The notes below the pieces were generated by a model, which saw nothing but the letters and a program-made list of their open reading frames with translations, was not told the DNA's origin and did no database searches. From Acanthopleuribacter pedis (GTDB lineage: Bacteria > Acidobacteriota > Holophagae > Acanthopleuribacterales > Acanthopleuribacteraceae): a DNA stretch of 64,000 nucleotides. The stretch covers positions 1-64,000 of the forward strand of contig NZ_JAFREP010000028.1 of NCBI RefSeq assembly GCF_017377855.1, read 5' to 3'. Below are positions 48,268 through 59,217 of the stretch, in pieces. Position numbers and translations under genes: made by a program. Position 1 is the stretch's first letter, and every line of letters starts with the position of its first letter.

Positions 48268-51200
48268 TTGCTCGCCGCCGCCCAGCCCGGCACCCGCGCG
48301 CCCAACACCGGCGACCTTCTCCAACGGTCCGACGCCTACTACCTCAGCCACGCCCAACTCAGCACTTTGTCCATCGATCCCCCCGCCGTCTCCCTCCTCA
48401 AAACACCCCAAACCGAGGTCACCGTGACCGCCGCGCCCACCGCGCCCTCCGGTGCCTGGGCCCGCGTTCATGCACGCGAACGCCATCAGCACGTCGGCGG
48501 CACCGTCACCCTGCCCGAACACAGCCTCGACCTGTTGCTCTACCGCGATCCCTTCGACCCCGCCGCGCCCATGCGCGGCACCTTACCCGTCCACACCCGC
48601 CGCGATATTCAATCCGGGCAAACCCGAAGCGCCGTCGTGTTGTTCACCGGCGTCGCCTACCCGCCGCCCACCGGCAACTTCCGCTTCCAAAACCAAATCA
48701 CCCTCGAAAACCTGACCCTGCAGCTCCCCGGCGACATCGCCCAACCCGTCAACGCCTTCGCCGACGCCCCCACCGACCTGCCCCTCATGAACGGCGCCGA
48801 CCTGGCTTTTGGCTTCCAGTGGCACCTCGGCGCCGGCGCCCCGGCGCCCCGCCTGCGTTTCGAGCATCCCGCCCGAACCACGATGATCCTGCTGCGTCGC
48901 GACAGCGCGGATCGCTGGCTGTTCGTCGGCGCCCTGCAAAACGACGGCGGCGTCTGGCACAACAACGACGGCAGCTGCGAACTGGATCAAAACGGCTTTT
49001 ACGCCTTGGTTTCACTGGATTTCGCCATCGGTCGTTTCAGTGGGCAAACCCTGTACGACAACCAAGCCCATCCCGAGGTTCTGCTTGCCACGCCTTCCCA
49101 TCCATGGCGCGCATGGAGCGGCAGCGACGGTGGCTACCACTTTTTCCTGCCCGTTTGGGACCAAGCCCAAACCGTGACCGCCCACCAAAGCATCACCGGT
49201 TTCCACGCCACCCGCGCTTTTCCCAGCGTGGATCCCACCACCCAAACCGGCGTCGCTTTTAACCTCGGCCGCACCAACCTTCTGCTCGTGGCCCACACGC
49301 CCGAAGCGGGCGCGGTCGCGGTCCCGCCCTGGCGTTTCATCGACCTCGATTTCAGCCAACCCCTGCGCTGGGAGTCCGCCGATCTTGCCCAACACATCCG
49401 CCTCACCGGGCCGGAGGGCGCGATCCCGCTCGACTTCACCCGCCGCTTCAGCACCAGCAGCGTGCGTCTGCGCGCGCGCCAAGCCTTGAACCAAGCAACC
49501 ACCTACACCGTCGACCTTGACCCCGCGTTACAGGCCGAGTCCGGCGATCTGCTCGGCAACCCCGTCCAATTCCAGTTCACCACCCACGCCCGCGCCGAGG
49601 AAACCCAACTGGACCTCGACGCCTGGTACCTCGCCCAAGAAAATGACAACCTCGTGCTGCACGCACCCGCCGACCGTTTCCCCAGCCGAAGCAAACTCAC
49701 CGTGCTCAACCTCGACACCGCCTGGAGCAGCAGCGAAACCCTCGCCGCCGGCCCCCTCGCACGGATCATTGCCGGCAATCCCGGCCACCGCATCAGCGTT
49801 TCCGTCACCACGCCCGGCGGGCAAACCGGCACCCGCGTGTTGGACAACGTGCGGCTTGGCGACGACCGCGTCTTGCTCGGCAGCTTGCCGTTCCAGGTTC
49901 CTGTTGGTGACGGCTTAACCCTTGCCGTCGACCAAGTGGTGACCGGGGTCGGCCGCGAGCTGCGGTGGCGTGACCTTGACCCCGCCGAGGACACGCGTCT
50001 GCAAGGTCAATTGCCCGCGAGCCAGGCCAATCTCGGCACCGCCGTCACCGGTTTCATTTTGGAAAGCAGCGACGGCGGACCCGTTCCTCAAATCAAAGGC
50101 CGTTTGCTCGCCGACCTGAGCGCCCACGCCGCTTTGCTTGAAAGCAACCCGCAACAGTTCCTCGCCTTGCAAGGGATTACCGAAGGCGTGCAGGCACCCG
50201 CCGATCCCCGTCAACCCGATGTGCTTGCCGAGCACACCGTCGCCGTCTTCCAGGATGCCGTGCCTGTCAGCACCGCCGCTTCCGGCAAAACGGCCGCGAC
50301 CTCCGGCAAACGGGGCGCCTTGCTTTATGCCTCGTTCCAGATGGGGACCCTCACCACCCATACCGCCTTCGCCCTCGCGCTGCGTTTGGCCGAACCCGAA
50401 ACCTACGCCGCCGTGCTGACCAGCCTGCGCGACATCGTCACCCCGCCCGACGCCGCCGGGATCGATGAAGACGAACTCTTGTGGGCCGAGCCCCAAACCC
50501 TGCGACAGCGTGGTGGCGTAACCTATGCCACCATCAGTGGCGCACCCGTCTACGAGGTCGTCGGCAGCGGCGATGCCACCGCGCTGCGTTACGTCGGCAG
50601 TACCGGACGTGCTGGGGAAACACGGATTCTTTCGGGCGCCTTCACCGGGCGACCCAGCTACTTCGTGATGGACCCCGTCACCCAAGCCTTGACGAGCATG
50701 ACCCCCGAAAGCCAGGGGCCCGTGATCGCCGGGATGCAGAGCATGCGCGCTTACGGTTACCTTAACTGGCCCGATCCGGGTAGCGTCGGCACCGTCAACC
50801 AAGACGTCGCCTTTGAATACGCTGTTGTCGACCTCAAAACCATCGAAGGCCGCACGCAACCCGAGGTGACCGTCAACACGAATGAAACCAGGCGCCTGGA
50901 GAAACTCGGCAAAGTCAAACTCGCCGAGAACCGCGCCGTACGGGTCACCCTCCGCGCCGCCAACAACCCTTTTACCGAGGTTCGTTTTGAGGCCGATTAC
51001 CAGGACGGTGTGTCGGTGCCGCCCAACCAGTCCGGCACCGAGGTGGTGTACCGCTACGAAAACCTGCCGCGCGACCGCCCCTTCATCGACCTGACCATCC
51101 GCTTTGCAACCGATGTCAGCCAGGCCCGCGAACTGGAACGGCGCATTTGGTTGATTGGCGAAACCGGCACCATTGCCGACGATCCCGCCAACCCGCCCAC

Positions 51201-54200
51201 TGTCACCGGCTCACTTCCTGCCGACGGGGATCGCGCCGTGCCCCTCTTTGATCCCATCCAAATCAACTTCAGTGAACCCGTCACCGGCGTTTCCGAGGCA
51301 AACATCGAACTCCGCGAAGAAGGGGGCGCCGCGGTCACCCTGGTGTTCGAAGACTTGGCCGGCGATCCCATCGACGACACCGACCTCGTCCACGAGGTGT
51401 ACGTTCGCCCCGAGAAGGTCCTCAAGCTCGGCCACCGCTACACCCTGATCGTCAGCGGCGTGCGTGACCAAGCGCGCAACGCCTTGGTGGTTCACCGTGA
51501 TGACGGGGTTTCGGATCGCTACACCGCCGTCTTTGCCACCCAGCCCATCGAACCCAAGCGCATCGATCAAGACGAAAGCAGCCAACGTGGCTACACCCAG
51601 TACCGCAACCTGTTGGTACAGGTCAGCCGGCGCGGTGGGTCGCGTGATCAGCGCGAGGGCCTGACCATCGAGGTGATTGAGCCTGGCAACGACCAAAAAA
51701 CTTGGCAGGTGGTCGCCCGCCACGAACTCATCGCGCCCAGCCCGTTTTTCCCAAAACCCGCGCTGGTGACCCAGCAGGCCCTGGCGACCCCGGCAGGCGA
51801 CGAACTCGCCGCGGTTGAGGGACCTTCCCGCAAGGCCGTCAAACAGTTACCCGCCGGCAGCGTTTTGGCCGTGACCTACTGGGACGGTAACCAAGCCCTC
51901 AACCGCATCTTCCTGCTGCGTTGGAGCGGGGCCTCCTTCGAAGCCATTGGCCACCACGCGCTGCCCTCGCCCGGCATCATCAACGACGTCATCGGGCACG
52001 GCCCCTTTTTGGTGTTCGGCCACAACGCCTTTGAATCCATCGGTACCCAAATCGGGCGCATTGAGGTGCGCGACCTGCGCGCCTACTTCGACAAGCTGGA
52101 CCAACTCAAGGAACAGCAGGTCCACACCAACCTCAGCCCGCACCAACGGGCCCGTGCTTTTGCCGAGGCCGGCCTCGCCGCCCAATTCTTTTACCCGCGC
52201 GGCGTTTTCGACCTCGCGCCCTTCGTTCACACCGACACCCAACGCCAGGTGCTCGCCTTTAGCGCCGCCGCCGCCACCTTTCCCGCCGTCGGCCGGCTCG
52301 TGCCCGGTGACAACCGCTTCATCGCACCCAGAGACACCTGGTACGACCAACGGCTGTTGTTCCGGTGCCATTACCCCGTAATCGACGGCGTCACCCGGCC
52401 CGCGGAAGCCGGTAAACCCGGCCGTCCCGGCGGGTTCCGCCTGCGCACCGCCGTCCTGCCCCAAATCGGCCTGGTCGACCAGGGCAACGCCAAGGTCGTT
52501 GACCTGACCCTGTTCGCCGAGAACTTCGGCAGCGCGGATCGCGGGGATGCCAAGGCCTTGTTGCATTTTCTCGAAGTTCCCAAGGACCAGGACGGAAAGG
52601 ACCGCGCAGAACCCACCCTGCCGCGGGTCAGCCTCGTGTTTGACGGGCGCATCGGCAACCTCGCCGCCGACCCGGATAGCGGCCTGATCGCCGTCACCTT
52701 CCAGGAGAACCAAAACACACCCGAACCCCTCAACGTGATGTTGCTCGACCCCCGCGCCGTCTACGCCGCCCTCCAGGACGATCCTCAAGAACCCATCGCC
52801 GTCACCGCCGACGCGCCTTTCGTGACCGCCGTGTTCGGGGCCGAGCTGGACAACGCCGTGGGCGACGCCTTGTTCTTCCATGAAGGCCACCTCTACTGGA
52901 CCAACGGCAAAACCGATTTGGTGCGCCAACCCGTCAGCGCCACCCTGCGCCGTGAATTGGGTTGGTTGAGCTACGACATGACCGTTTGGAACAGCGACCC
53001 CCAGCAGCGCAACGCCGTGGCCGACACCTGGCAGCGCCAGGCCACCGTGGTGCTGCACGCCGCCGACATCGCCGCCGCCGAGGACGATCCCAGCCAAGGC
53101 CAAAGCGAGGCCGTCACCCGCGCCTTCACCACCGAGGTCGGCACCTTCCAGGTACAACTCTTTCCCGGCGAAGCCCTGGAACTGACCATGAAGTGTTTGG
53201 ATCCCGATTGGGAACAAAGCTTTGAGGTCAAGCCGCTGAACCAGCCGCGTTTGATCAGCCTCAACACCCGCGAGCTCAGCACCTGGCTACAGGGACAACA
53301 GGAGATCCTGAAAACGCGCGGCATCTTGGCCTTTGAAATCGACCTCAGGATCACCTTGAACGGCCGAAGCAACCTCGCCAAGCAATTCCCCTTCGTGGTG
53401 CGTTACATCAACCCACCGGGCAACGATCCCTACCGCACCCACGGCGCCCTCGACCTGCTCAGCCGCACCCCGAGCGAGTTCGCCGTGGACGACGCCGTTT
53501 CCTCCGTTGACAGCCGCATCGACCTCAGCACCATGCGCTACCACCACGGGGATTTGCTCGGTTCCGTGGGCACCTTCGGCGTCGGCATGCGCGACAGCGG
53601 CGCCTTGCATTTGGGTTCCGCCGTTTGGTTCCGCGCGAAGGATTTGCCCACCCACATCACCGAGGACCGCCTCAAAGCCGATCAACGTATCCTCCTGGGG
53701 CAGCCAGGCTTGTGGCGGATTGAGGGAGATCTGAAGGAAGGTGGGGAACGGGTCGCCGTGCGTGACGACGCCCTCAGTAAACTCACCTACCAACAGAAAA
53801 AATGGACGCTCACCCATCGGGAAACCATGACGTCCACCTGGTACAGCAGCCAACCCTTGCCCGCCTACGAACCCATCTTCCGAAGCCTGAACAAAGCCGA
53901 GGACGAGGCCGATCCAAGCGCCGGCGGCATCGACAAAAAAGACCGCATCATTTATCCCTTGATGCGTTACCAAGCCGCGAGCGGCACACCCGGCGCCTTG
54001 TTCGGTCGGGTCATCGAGCGCGAGCGCAAAGATGTTCCTTGGTACAACCAATTCAAACGCGGTGATTTAGACCAAGGCGTCACCGATTTACCCACGACGC
54101 TGAGCGACCGGCCCAACGACGGCGGCGCGCAACGGCGCGTCGACCGCACCTACCGACCGCACCGCTTCGGCAACCTGCTGGAAGTCGTAGATCGGGCCGG

Positions 54201-57200
54201 TGGTTTGGTTGAATACGAATACGACAGCGACGCCTACCTGGTGTTGGTCCGGCAGAGCGCGCCGGACGGTCAAAACCGTGTCACGCGTTACCGTTGGGAA
54301 GACTCCGGCATCAAGGCCGGCGACCTCCCCATCAAACGCCTGATCGCCGTCGAACAAGATACCAATGACGGTCCCTTTGTGGTCGGTGCTTGGCAATATG
54401 CACACGCCAAAGGGATGACCGTGTCGGCCTTTCGCGATCCTTTCTGCAGCACCGACACCCCGTACACCTTTGAATTGGCCGGCGGCGAAACCGCGCGCGT
54501 GACCGTGCCTTCCTGCGACGGTGTCACCCCGGATTGGGTCGTCACCTTCGATGCGAGCACCCAACAGCGCCTCAGCAAGACGTGGTCACGGGGCGCCGCC
54601 GCGGGGACCTTGACCTGGGCGCGCTTGGCTTTTGACGGGCTGATCGAGGGGCGAACGGTGTACGAGCAGCGTTTGGTCGCCGACAGCTTCCGCGCGCAAA
54701 GTTTTGTCTACAACAACCGTGGTTTTGTCGCTGAATCCACCGGCGACGGCCTGCGCCAACGCACCACCTACCACACCACCGCCGGTTATCAGCATGTTCC
54801 GGCCACCTTTGACGTGGAACCGGGACAGGATCAAGCCGCCGTGAGCCTAAGCTATGCCATTGGGCCGGATAACCGGGTCACCATCACCGATAACGTCTCG
54901 CCAGGCCGACCCACGGTGGTGCAGCATTTTTCTTCAAGCGGCGTTCCGACGCGCGCCGAGGATGTCACCGGCATCGCAACCGGGCCCACCGATAGTTTGG
55001 GTTATTATCCGCGCGGCGGGCTGATTGCCGGGTCGGATGCAACCCATCTCGCGCTGAAGCTGACCCCGAACAAGGGGATGGTTTCGGAAACCCGCTTCAA
55101 CATCTGGGGCGAACCGGTCGGCGGCAAAAGCTTGGGCGCGGAGACCACCCTGACCTACGACCGACTGGGCCGCTTGACACAGGAACGCCGGGGTTTGGGC
55201 GAGGTTGCCCGCCGGCGCGATTACGCGTACCGCTACGAGGACGGGCGGCGGATCGTCACCTTGGTGGACAGCGCCGACGGCAGCACCACCACGCTGAACA
55301 CCGATCAACGCGGGCTCTTGCGTGCCGTGGTTGTGGTGGGCGGGCCCGCGCCGGGTTCGCGTACCTTCGTTTACGACGACCACGGCCGCTTAACCGAAAG
55401 CAGCGACGGCGACGACGCGAGCGACAAAACCACCTACCGCTACCACGGCGATACCGATGTGCTCACCAACGTCACCACGCCCGCCGGCTCCCTGGCCTAC
55501 ACCGTCCGCGCCGGTGCCGGTGTCTTTGTCGACGGCTTAACCGCCACGCCGGTCGTGGGCCAACCCGACAACGTGCCGCTCAAAGTCGACGCCCTCGGGC
55601 GCGTGGTTAAAACGCGGATGGACGGGGTCGGCACCGTGCGTTTGGTCTCTGATGCGTTTGGCAACCCGCTGAGTTTGCAAGGCGAGGCCGGCGGCACGGG
55701 TAGCGGCGGCGGTGTTGGCAAAGCCACCGGCCCGCGCAAAAACCAACGGATCTTGGTTGCTTGGACGTACCGCCCGGGCGCCGTCCAGGTCGCCGACAAC
55801 CTCAACCAACGGGAAACCCTGACCAGGGCCGTCGACGGCTCTTGGCTGGATGTGGACATCACCGAAACGCTGAAACCCTTTGCGTTCGCGTTCAATACCC
55901 AATCCAAAAAAGGCAGCCTGCCCGTTCCCCATTTGGGCAACCTCGTGACCCAGATTCACCACCAGGTGCGCACCGAACTGGACGGCAACATCCTCGCACG
56001 GCGGTCACTGAATACCACCAGCGGCATCCAGCGGTGGACCGGTTTCGACGGCTTGGGCCGGGTGACCGGCTTTGAAAGTGGGAACCGCGGCCTGACCGCG
56101 AGCAATCCCGATACCGCAACCGACGGTGCGTTTCGGACCTGGACCGGCAGCGACGGGCGCGTCCTCGAGTTCACCCGCAACGCCGCCACCCAAACCACCA
56201 AAACCACGTTTGGCGGTCTCGAATCGGCCTACGGCTACGACGCGCGGGGCCGCCTCAACCAGAGCACCTCGCCACGCAAACTTATTCTGAACTACAGCTA
56301 CCAAGGCGCAGGCGGGGTCATCGACAAAGTCGAAACCCAACATGCCAACCGCGCCGACGGACCTTTGATCGAAACCGATCCGGTCGCCGGCGTGAGCAGC
56401 GCCAACCGAACCCACCGCACCTGGCTGGGCGACGCGGTGAAGGTCGCACGGGACACGGAAACGCTCGGGGTGACCACCCTGACCCGCGGCGAGGCCACCG
56501 CGCGGATCGTCACCGACACCGATACCGGCTTGCCCGCCTCCTTCGCCACCTTCTCCGGCGAAACCAACCACATCTCCTGGCAAGCAGACAACCACCAGAT
56601 GCTGCTGCAAGCACCCGACGGCACCACCGCCCAAAGTTTTTACAACCACTATGGCCTGCTGATCGGCCGCGGGGTCAACGACACCGCCGGCAACTTCACC
56701 CCGACGCTGGAGATCGTGCGCGACAGCGAGCAGCGCATCACCGAACTGTTCACCGCCACCGAGCAGCTCAGCTTCAGCTACGACGGTTGGAACCTGATCG
56801 GAGTTGAAAGCAGCGACGGCACGCGGGTGACCTACGCCTACGCGACCGGTCAAACACGACCCCACACCATCACCACGGAAAACGAGGGCAAGCAGTTGCA
56901 GGAAGTGGTGCTGACCTACCACGACAACGGCCAAGCCAAATGTGTCACCGTCAAACCCGCGGGCCGGGCCCCGGAAAGTTTCCATTACAACGCCCAGGGT
57001 GACCTGATCCGCCATCAACGACCGCATCAGGGATCAACCACCGTGTCTTTTAACGCCTGGGGTGCGCCGCAATCGCTGACCAACGCCGGTGAAACCTTCC
57101 AACTATTTGAGGAAGGCAACAGCAATCAATTGGCGTTCCCCAACAACGTTTCGGTGATGATCAACGAACGCGGTCTCACCGAATCGGTGGCGTATCCGGG

Positions 57201-59217
57201 CTTGGCGGCCAAGCGGTTCATCTATGACGCCGACGGCCGTTTGACCGGGTTATTCGAGGGCGCCGAACACCAGGCGCGTGCGCTCGAATGGGCGGACGGC
57301 CGCGTCGCGCGCATCACCACGACCCCGCCGGTATCGGACGTGACCGCGGCGGAATTGCCGGGGATCGGTAGCGAAACCATGGTTCCCGAGTACGACGGCA
57401 ACGGCCGTGTCGTCGCTTTGGCCCGAACTCAGGATTCGGGTGTTGGGGCGTCGTCGCGGGAGGTGTTTACCTACGATCCTAGCTCCGGGGACCTGGGCCG
57501 CCTACAAAGTTACCAGGACGGCAACGGGGTGGTTCAGACTTATAGCTACGACCGGAACCATCGCTTAAACGGGATTTGGTTGGACGAGGGGCCCAGCTTC
57601 TATTTCGGTTACGACGACGCGGGTAACATGACCGATGTCGCCGCGGCGGGCATGCAGGTGGCATTTGGCGACTGGCAAAACGGGTACCCCACGGCCATGA
57701 CCTGGGGCGACGGCACCAGCTTCTCGATGCGCTTGGAGGGGAGCAACCGCTTGGCGACGGTCCAATCGGCGGACGGCGGTTTTGCGCTTGAGCTGGGTTA
57801 TGACGGGAGCGCCCAAATCGACGGATGCGACAGCGCGGCCGATTACATCGGCGGCAAAATCAGCCGGGTGACGCGGGCGGGCCCAGACCTGCGCGAGATT
57901 CTGACCCCGACCTACAACAGCAACCACACTTTGGCAAGCGTGGCCGTGGAACGGCACATCGGCGAGCGGGGTCCGCCGGGGCAAGAAGGCGAACCGGCGC
58001 CGGAGTCCGGCTACGAAACGCTGCGCTTCGATGAAACCTACGGCAACGGCGACAAGCAACTGCTGCAAAACCTGACCTTGGTCTTGCGGGACCAGGCCTT
58101 GGGCGATGGGACGCAACGGGGCGACATCCAACTGCGCCGACGGGTGACCACGGATCAAGCGGGCCCACGTATCGCGGCCCAAAGCGAAGCGCAAGCGCGG
58201 GTGCTCGGCCAGGCTGAGACGCCGGAGGTAACGCGCGGTCGGACCATGACCTACGCCGCCGCCAACGGCAACCTGGAACGCATCGAAGAAACGGACGGCA
58301 CGGACACTTATTTCGTGTGGGACGGCGAACGCCGCCTGCGCGCGATGAGGAAGGACGGCCGACTGTTCACCTACGAATACGACAGCCGTCACCGCCGCAT
58401 CCGCGCGACGAGCGCGGCACAAGCGTACCCGTTGGTATTTTCCTACCACGGCTCGAAGCTGATCGCGGTGGGTTTGGACCTGGGCCCAAAAATCGAGTGG
58501 ACCCACGCCGTCGGGCACGGCCCCTTGGGACCGGCCTTCATCGTGGACTTGCGAGACGCGGCCAACAGCTACTACCTGTTCAACGACCACCTGGGCACCC
58601 CCTTCGCGTACAAGCGGGTGGGCGACGGAAAAGTTTTTTACACGCCATACAGCCCCCACGGCGAAAGCTGGTGGGACAGCATTCAAGCCAGGGACGCTAC
58701 CGGAAGCGAAACCATGGCCGGCAACCAAGCCGCGACGGCCACCAGCTACGATCTCGGCAAGGGCTACGAGCGCCCAGCCCTCGGCATCTTCACAGAACCC
58801 TTCCTCGGCCTAAGCGGCCACAAGCGCGACGCCGACACCGGCCTAACCTACATGCACCACCGGTTTTACGACCCACAACTAGGCCACTTCCTAAACCCCG
58901 ACTTCCGCGCCCCCAACATCTACGACCCCAGCACCTTCACCGAACCGTATGCGTTTGCCACCGGTAATCCGATGATGTTCTGGGATCCGAATGGGTTGAT
59001 ATCTGTTTCCCAAAGAGCCCAGATAACTGCCGGGGTTCTATGGGGTCTTACATATGACAATGCCGTTGGCACATTAAACATGATTAACTTTATGTTTAGA
59101 TATGCATATATGTCACGCCAAGTTCGGTTGTACAAAAACTGGGGAAAAAGAAGAGCAGTTTTGAACAAACCACCCTTGCTGAATATAACCAGATTAACAA
59201 AGCGATTGATGATCTGA
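48268..59217 (+). CDS. Giant RHS/YD-repeat protein (toxin-delivery scaffold)
   Basis: A 3649-aa frame. About 1-1950 is a series of beta-sandwich modules including Big_5-like Ig domains (near 345-450 and 975-1090; VPLFDPIQINFSEPV). From about 1950 to 3440 run YD/RHS repeats such as GNLLEVVDRAGGLVEYEYD. The RHS core follows (NDHLGTPFAYKR near 3440, HHRFYDPQLGHFLNPDF near 3530, ending FWDPNGL near 3577). Such repeats form a hollow shell that encloses a C-terminal toxin. Beyond DPNGL the GC content drops and the frame ends after about 70 residues, while the evident tip continues in the -1 frame (59148-60035). The TTG start has no ribosome binding site; translation probably belongs to the upstream signal-peptide segment. 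No VgrG, PAAR or Tc partner is nearby. Confidence 0.85.
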   Translation: MLAAAQPGTRAPNTGDLLQRSDAYYLSHAQLSTLSIDPPAVSLLKTPQTEVTVTAAPTAPSGAWARVHARERHQHVGGTVTLPEHSLDLLLYRDPFDPAAPMRGTLPVHTRRDIQSGQTRSAVVLFTGVAYPPPTGNFRFQNQITLENLTLQLPGDIAQPVNAFADAPTDLPLMNGADLAFGFQWHLGAGAPAPRLRFEHPARTTMILLRRDSADRWLFVGALQNDGGVWHNNDGSCELDQNGFYALVSLDFAIGRFSGQTLYDNQAHPEVLLATPSHPWRAWSGSDGGYHFFLPVWDQAQTVTAHQSITGFHATRAFPSVDPTTQTGVAFNLGRTNLLLVAHTPEAGAVAVPPWRFIDLDFSQPLRWESADLAQHIRLTGPEGAIPLDFTRRFSTSSVRLRARQALNQATTYTVDLDPALQAESGDLLGNPVQFQFTTHARAEETQLDLDAWYLAQENDNLVLHAPADRFPSRSKLTVLNLDTAWSSSETLAAGPLARIIAGNPGHRISVSVTTPGGQTGTRVLDNVRLGDDRVLLGSLPFQVPVGDGLTLAVDQVVTGVGRELRWRDLDPAEDTRLQGQLPASQANLGTAVTGFILESSDGGPVPQIKGRLLADLSAHAALLESNPQQFLALQGITEGVQAPADPRQPDVLAEHTVAVFQDAVPVSTAASGKTAATSGKRGALLYASFQMGTLTTHTAFALALRLAEPETYAAVLTSLRDIVTPPDAAGIDEDELLWAEPQTLRQRGGVTYATISGAPVYEVVGSGDATALRYVGSTGRAGETRILSGAFTGRPSYFVMDPVTQALTSMTPESQGPVIAGMQSMRAYGYLNWPDPGSVGTVNQDVAFEYAVVDLKTIEGRTQPEVTVNTNETRRLEKLGKVKLAENRAVRVTLRAANNPFTEVRFEADYQDGVSVPPNQSGTEVVYRYENLPRDRPFIDLTIRFATDVSQARELERRIWLIGETGTIADDPANPPTVTGSLPADGDRAVPLFDPIQINFSEPVTGVSEANIELREEGGAAVTLVFEDLAGDPIDDTDLVHEVYVRPEKVLKLGHRYTLIVSGVRDQARNALVVHRDDGVSDRYTAVFATQPIEPKRIDQDESSQRGYTQYRNLLVQVSRRGGSRDQREGLTIEVIEPGNDQKTWQVVARHELIAPSPFFPKPALVTQQALATPAGDELAAVEGPSRKAVKQLPAGSVLAVTYWDGNQALNRIFLLRWSGASFEAIGHHALPSPGIINDVIGHGPFLVFGHNAFESIGTQIGRIEVRDLRAYFDKLDQLKEQQVHTNLSPHQRARAFAEAGLAAQFFYPRGVFDLAPFVHTDTQRQVLAFSAAAATFPAVGRLVPGDNRFIAPRDTWYDQRLLFRCHYPVIDGVTRPAEAGKPGRPGGFRLRTAVLPQIGLVDQGNAKVVDLTLFAENFGSADRGDAKALLHFLEVPKDQDGKDRAEPTLPRVSLVFDGRIGNLAADPDSGLIAVTFQENQNTPEPLNVMLLDPRAVYAALQDDPQEPIAVTADAPFVTAVFGAELDNAVGDALFFHEGHLYWTNGKTDLVRQPVSATLRRELGWLSYDMTVWNSDPQQRNAVADTWQRQATVVLHAADIAAAEDDPSQGQSEAVTRAFTTEVGTFQVQLFPGEALELTMKCLDPDWEQSFEVKPLNQPRLISLNTRELSTWLQGQQEILKTRGILAFEIDLRITLNGRSNLAKQFPFVVRYINPPGNDPYRTHGALDLLSRTPSEFAVDDAVSSVDSRIDLSTMRYHHGDLLGSVGTFGVGMRDSGALHLGSAVWFRAKDLPTHITEDRLKADQRILLGQPGLWRIEGDLKEGGERVAVRDDALSKLTYQQKKWTLTHRETMTSTWYSSQPLPAYEPIFRSLNKAEDEADPSAGGIDKKDRIIYPLMRYQAASGTPGALFGRVIERERKDVPWYNQFKRGDLDQGVTDLPTTLSDRPNDGGAQRRVDRTYRPHRFGNLLEVVDRAGGLVEYEYDSDAYLVLVRQSAPDGQNRVTRYRWEDSGIKAGDLPIKRLIAVEQDTNDGPFVVGAWQYAHAKGMTVSAFRDPFCSTDTPYTFELAGGETARVTVPSCDGVTPDWVVTFDASTQQRLSKTWSRGAAAGTLTWARLAFDGLIEGRTVYEQRLVADSFRAQSFVYNNRGFVAESTGDGLRQRTTYHTTAGYQHVPATFDVEPGQDQAAVSLSYAIGPDNRVTITDNVSPGRPTVVQHFSSSGVPTRAEDVTGIATGPTDSLGYYPRGGLIAGSDATHLALKLTPNKGMVSETRFNIWGEPVGGKSLGAETTLTYDRLGRLTQERRGLGEVARRRDYAYRYEDGRRIVTLVDSADGSTTTLNTDQRGLLRAVVVVGGPAPGSRTFVYDDHGRLTESSDGDDASDKTTYRYHGDTDVLTNVTTPAGSLAYTVRAGAGVFVDGLTATPVVGQPDNVPLKVDALGRVVKTRMDGVGTVRLVSDAFGNPLSLQGEAGGTGSGGGVGKATGPRKNQRILVAWTYRPGAVQVADNLNQRETLTRAVDGSWLDVDITETLKPFAFAFNTQSKKGSLPVPHLGNLVTQIHHQVRTELDGNILARRSLNTTSGIQRWTGFDGLGRVTGFESGNRGLTASNPDTATDGAFRTWTGSDGRVLEFTRNAATQTTKTTFGGLESAYGYDARGRLNQSTSPRKLILNYSYQGAGGVIDKVETQHANRADGPLIETDPVAGVSSANRTHRTWLGDAVKVARDTETLGVTTLTRGEATARIVTDTDTGLPASFATFSGETNHISWQADNHQMLLQAPDGTTAQSFYNHYGLLIGRGVNDTAGNFTPTLEIVRDSEQRITELFTATEQLSFSYDGWNLIGVESSDGTRVTYAYATGQTRPHTITTENEGKQLQEVVLTYHDNGQAKCVTVKPAGRAPESFHYNAQGDLIRHQRPHQGSTTVSFNAWGAPQSLTNAGETFQLFEEGNSNQLAFPNNVSVMINERGLTESVAYPGLAAKRFIYDADGRLTGLFEGAEHQARALEWADGRVARITTTPPVSDVTAAELPGIGSETMVPEYDGNGRVVALARTQDSGVGASSREVFTYDPSSGDLGRLQSYQDGNGVVQTYSYDRNHRLNGIWLDEGPSFYFGYDDAGNMTDVAAAGMQVAFGDWQNGYPTAMTWGDGTSFSMRLEGSNRLATVQSADGGFALELGYDGSAQIDGCDSAADYIGGKISRVTRAGPDLREILTPTYNSNHTLASVAVERHIGERGPPGQEGEPAPESGYETLRFDETYGNGDKQLLQNLTLVLRDQALGDGTQRGDIQLRRRVTTDQAGPRIAAQSEAQARVLGQAETPEVTRGRTMTYAAANGNLERIEETDGTDTYFVWDGERRLRAMRKDGRLFTYEYDSRHRRIRATSAAQAYPLVFSYHGSKLIAVGLDLGPKIEWTHAVGHGPLGPAFIVDLRDAANSYYLFNDHLGTPFAYKRVGDGKVFYTPYSPHGESWWDSIQARDATGSETMAGNQAATATSYDLGKGYERPALGIFTEPFLGLSGHKRDADTGLTYMHHRFYDPQLGHFLNPDFRAPNIYDPSTFTEPYAFATGNPMMFWDPNGLISVSQRAQITAGVLWGLTYDNAVGTLNMINFMFRYAYMSRQVRLYKNWGKRRAVLNKPPLLNITRLTKRLMI
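59142..59148 (+). other. Candidate -1 frameshift heptamer G-GGA-AAA
   Basis: In the RHS frame the sequence reads TGG-GGA-AAA-AGA. The heptamer fits the X-XXY-YYZ pattern for -1 slippage and lies inside the window 59100-59217 where both frames are open. After a -1 step the reading becomes W-G-K-K-K-S-S-F-E-Q and stays open to 60035. The alternative is loss of one A from the adjacent A5 run by mutation or sequencing error. Confidence 0.4.
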
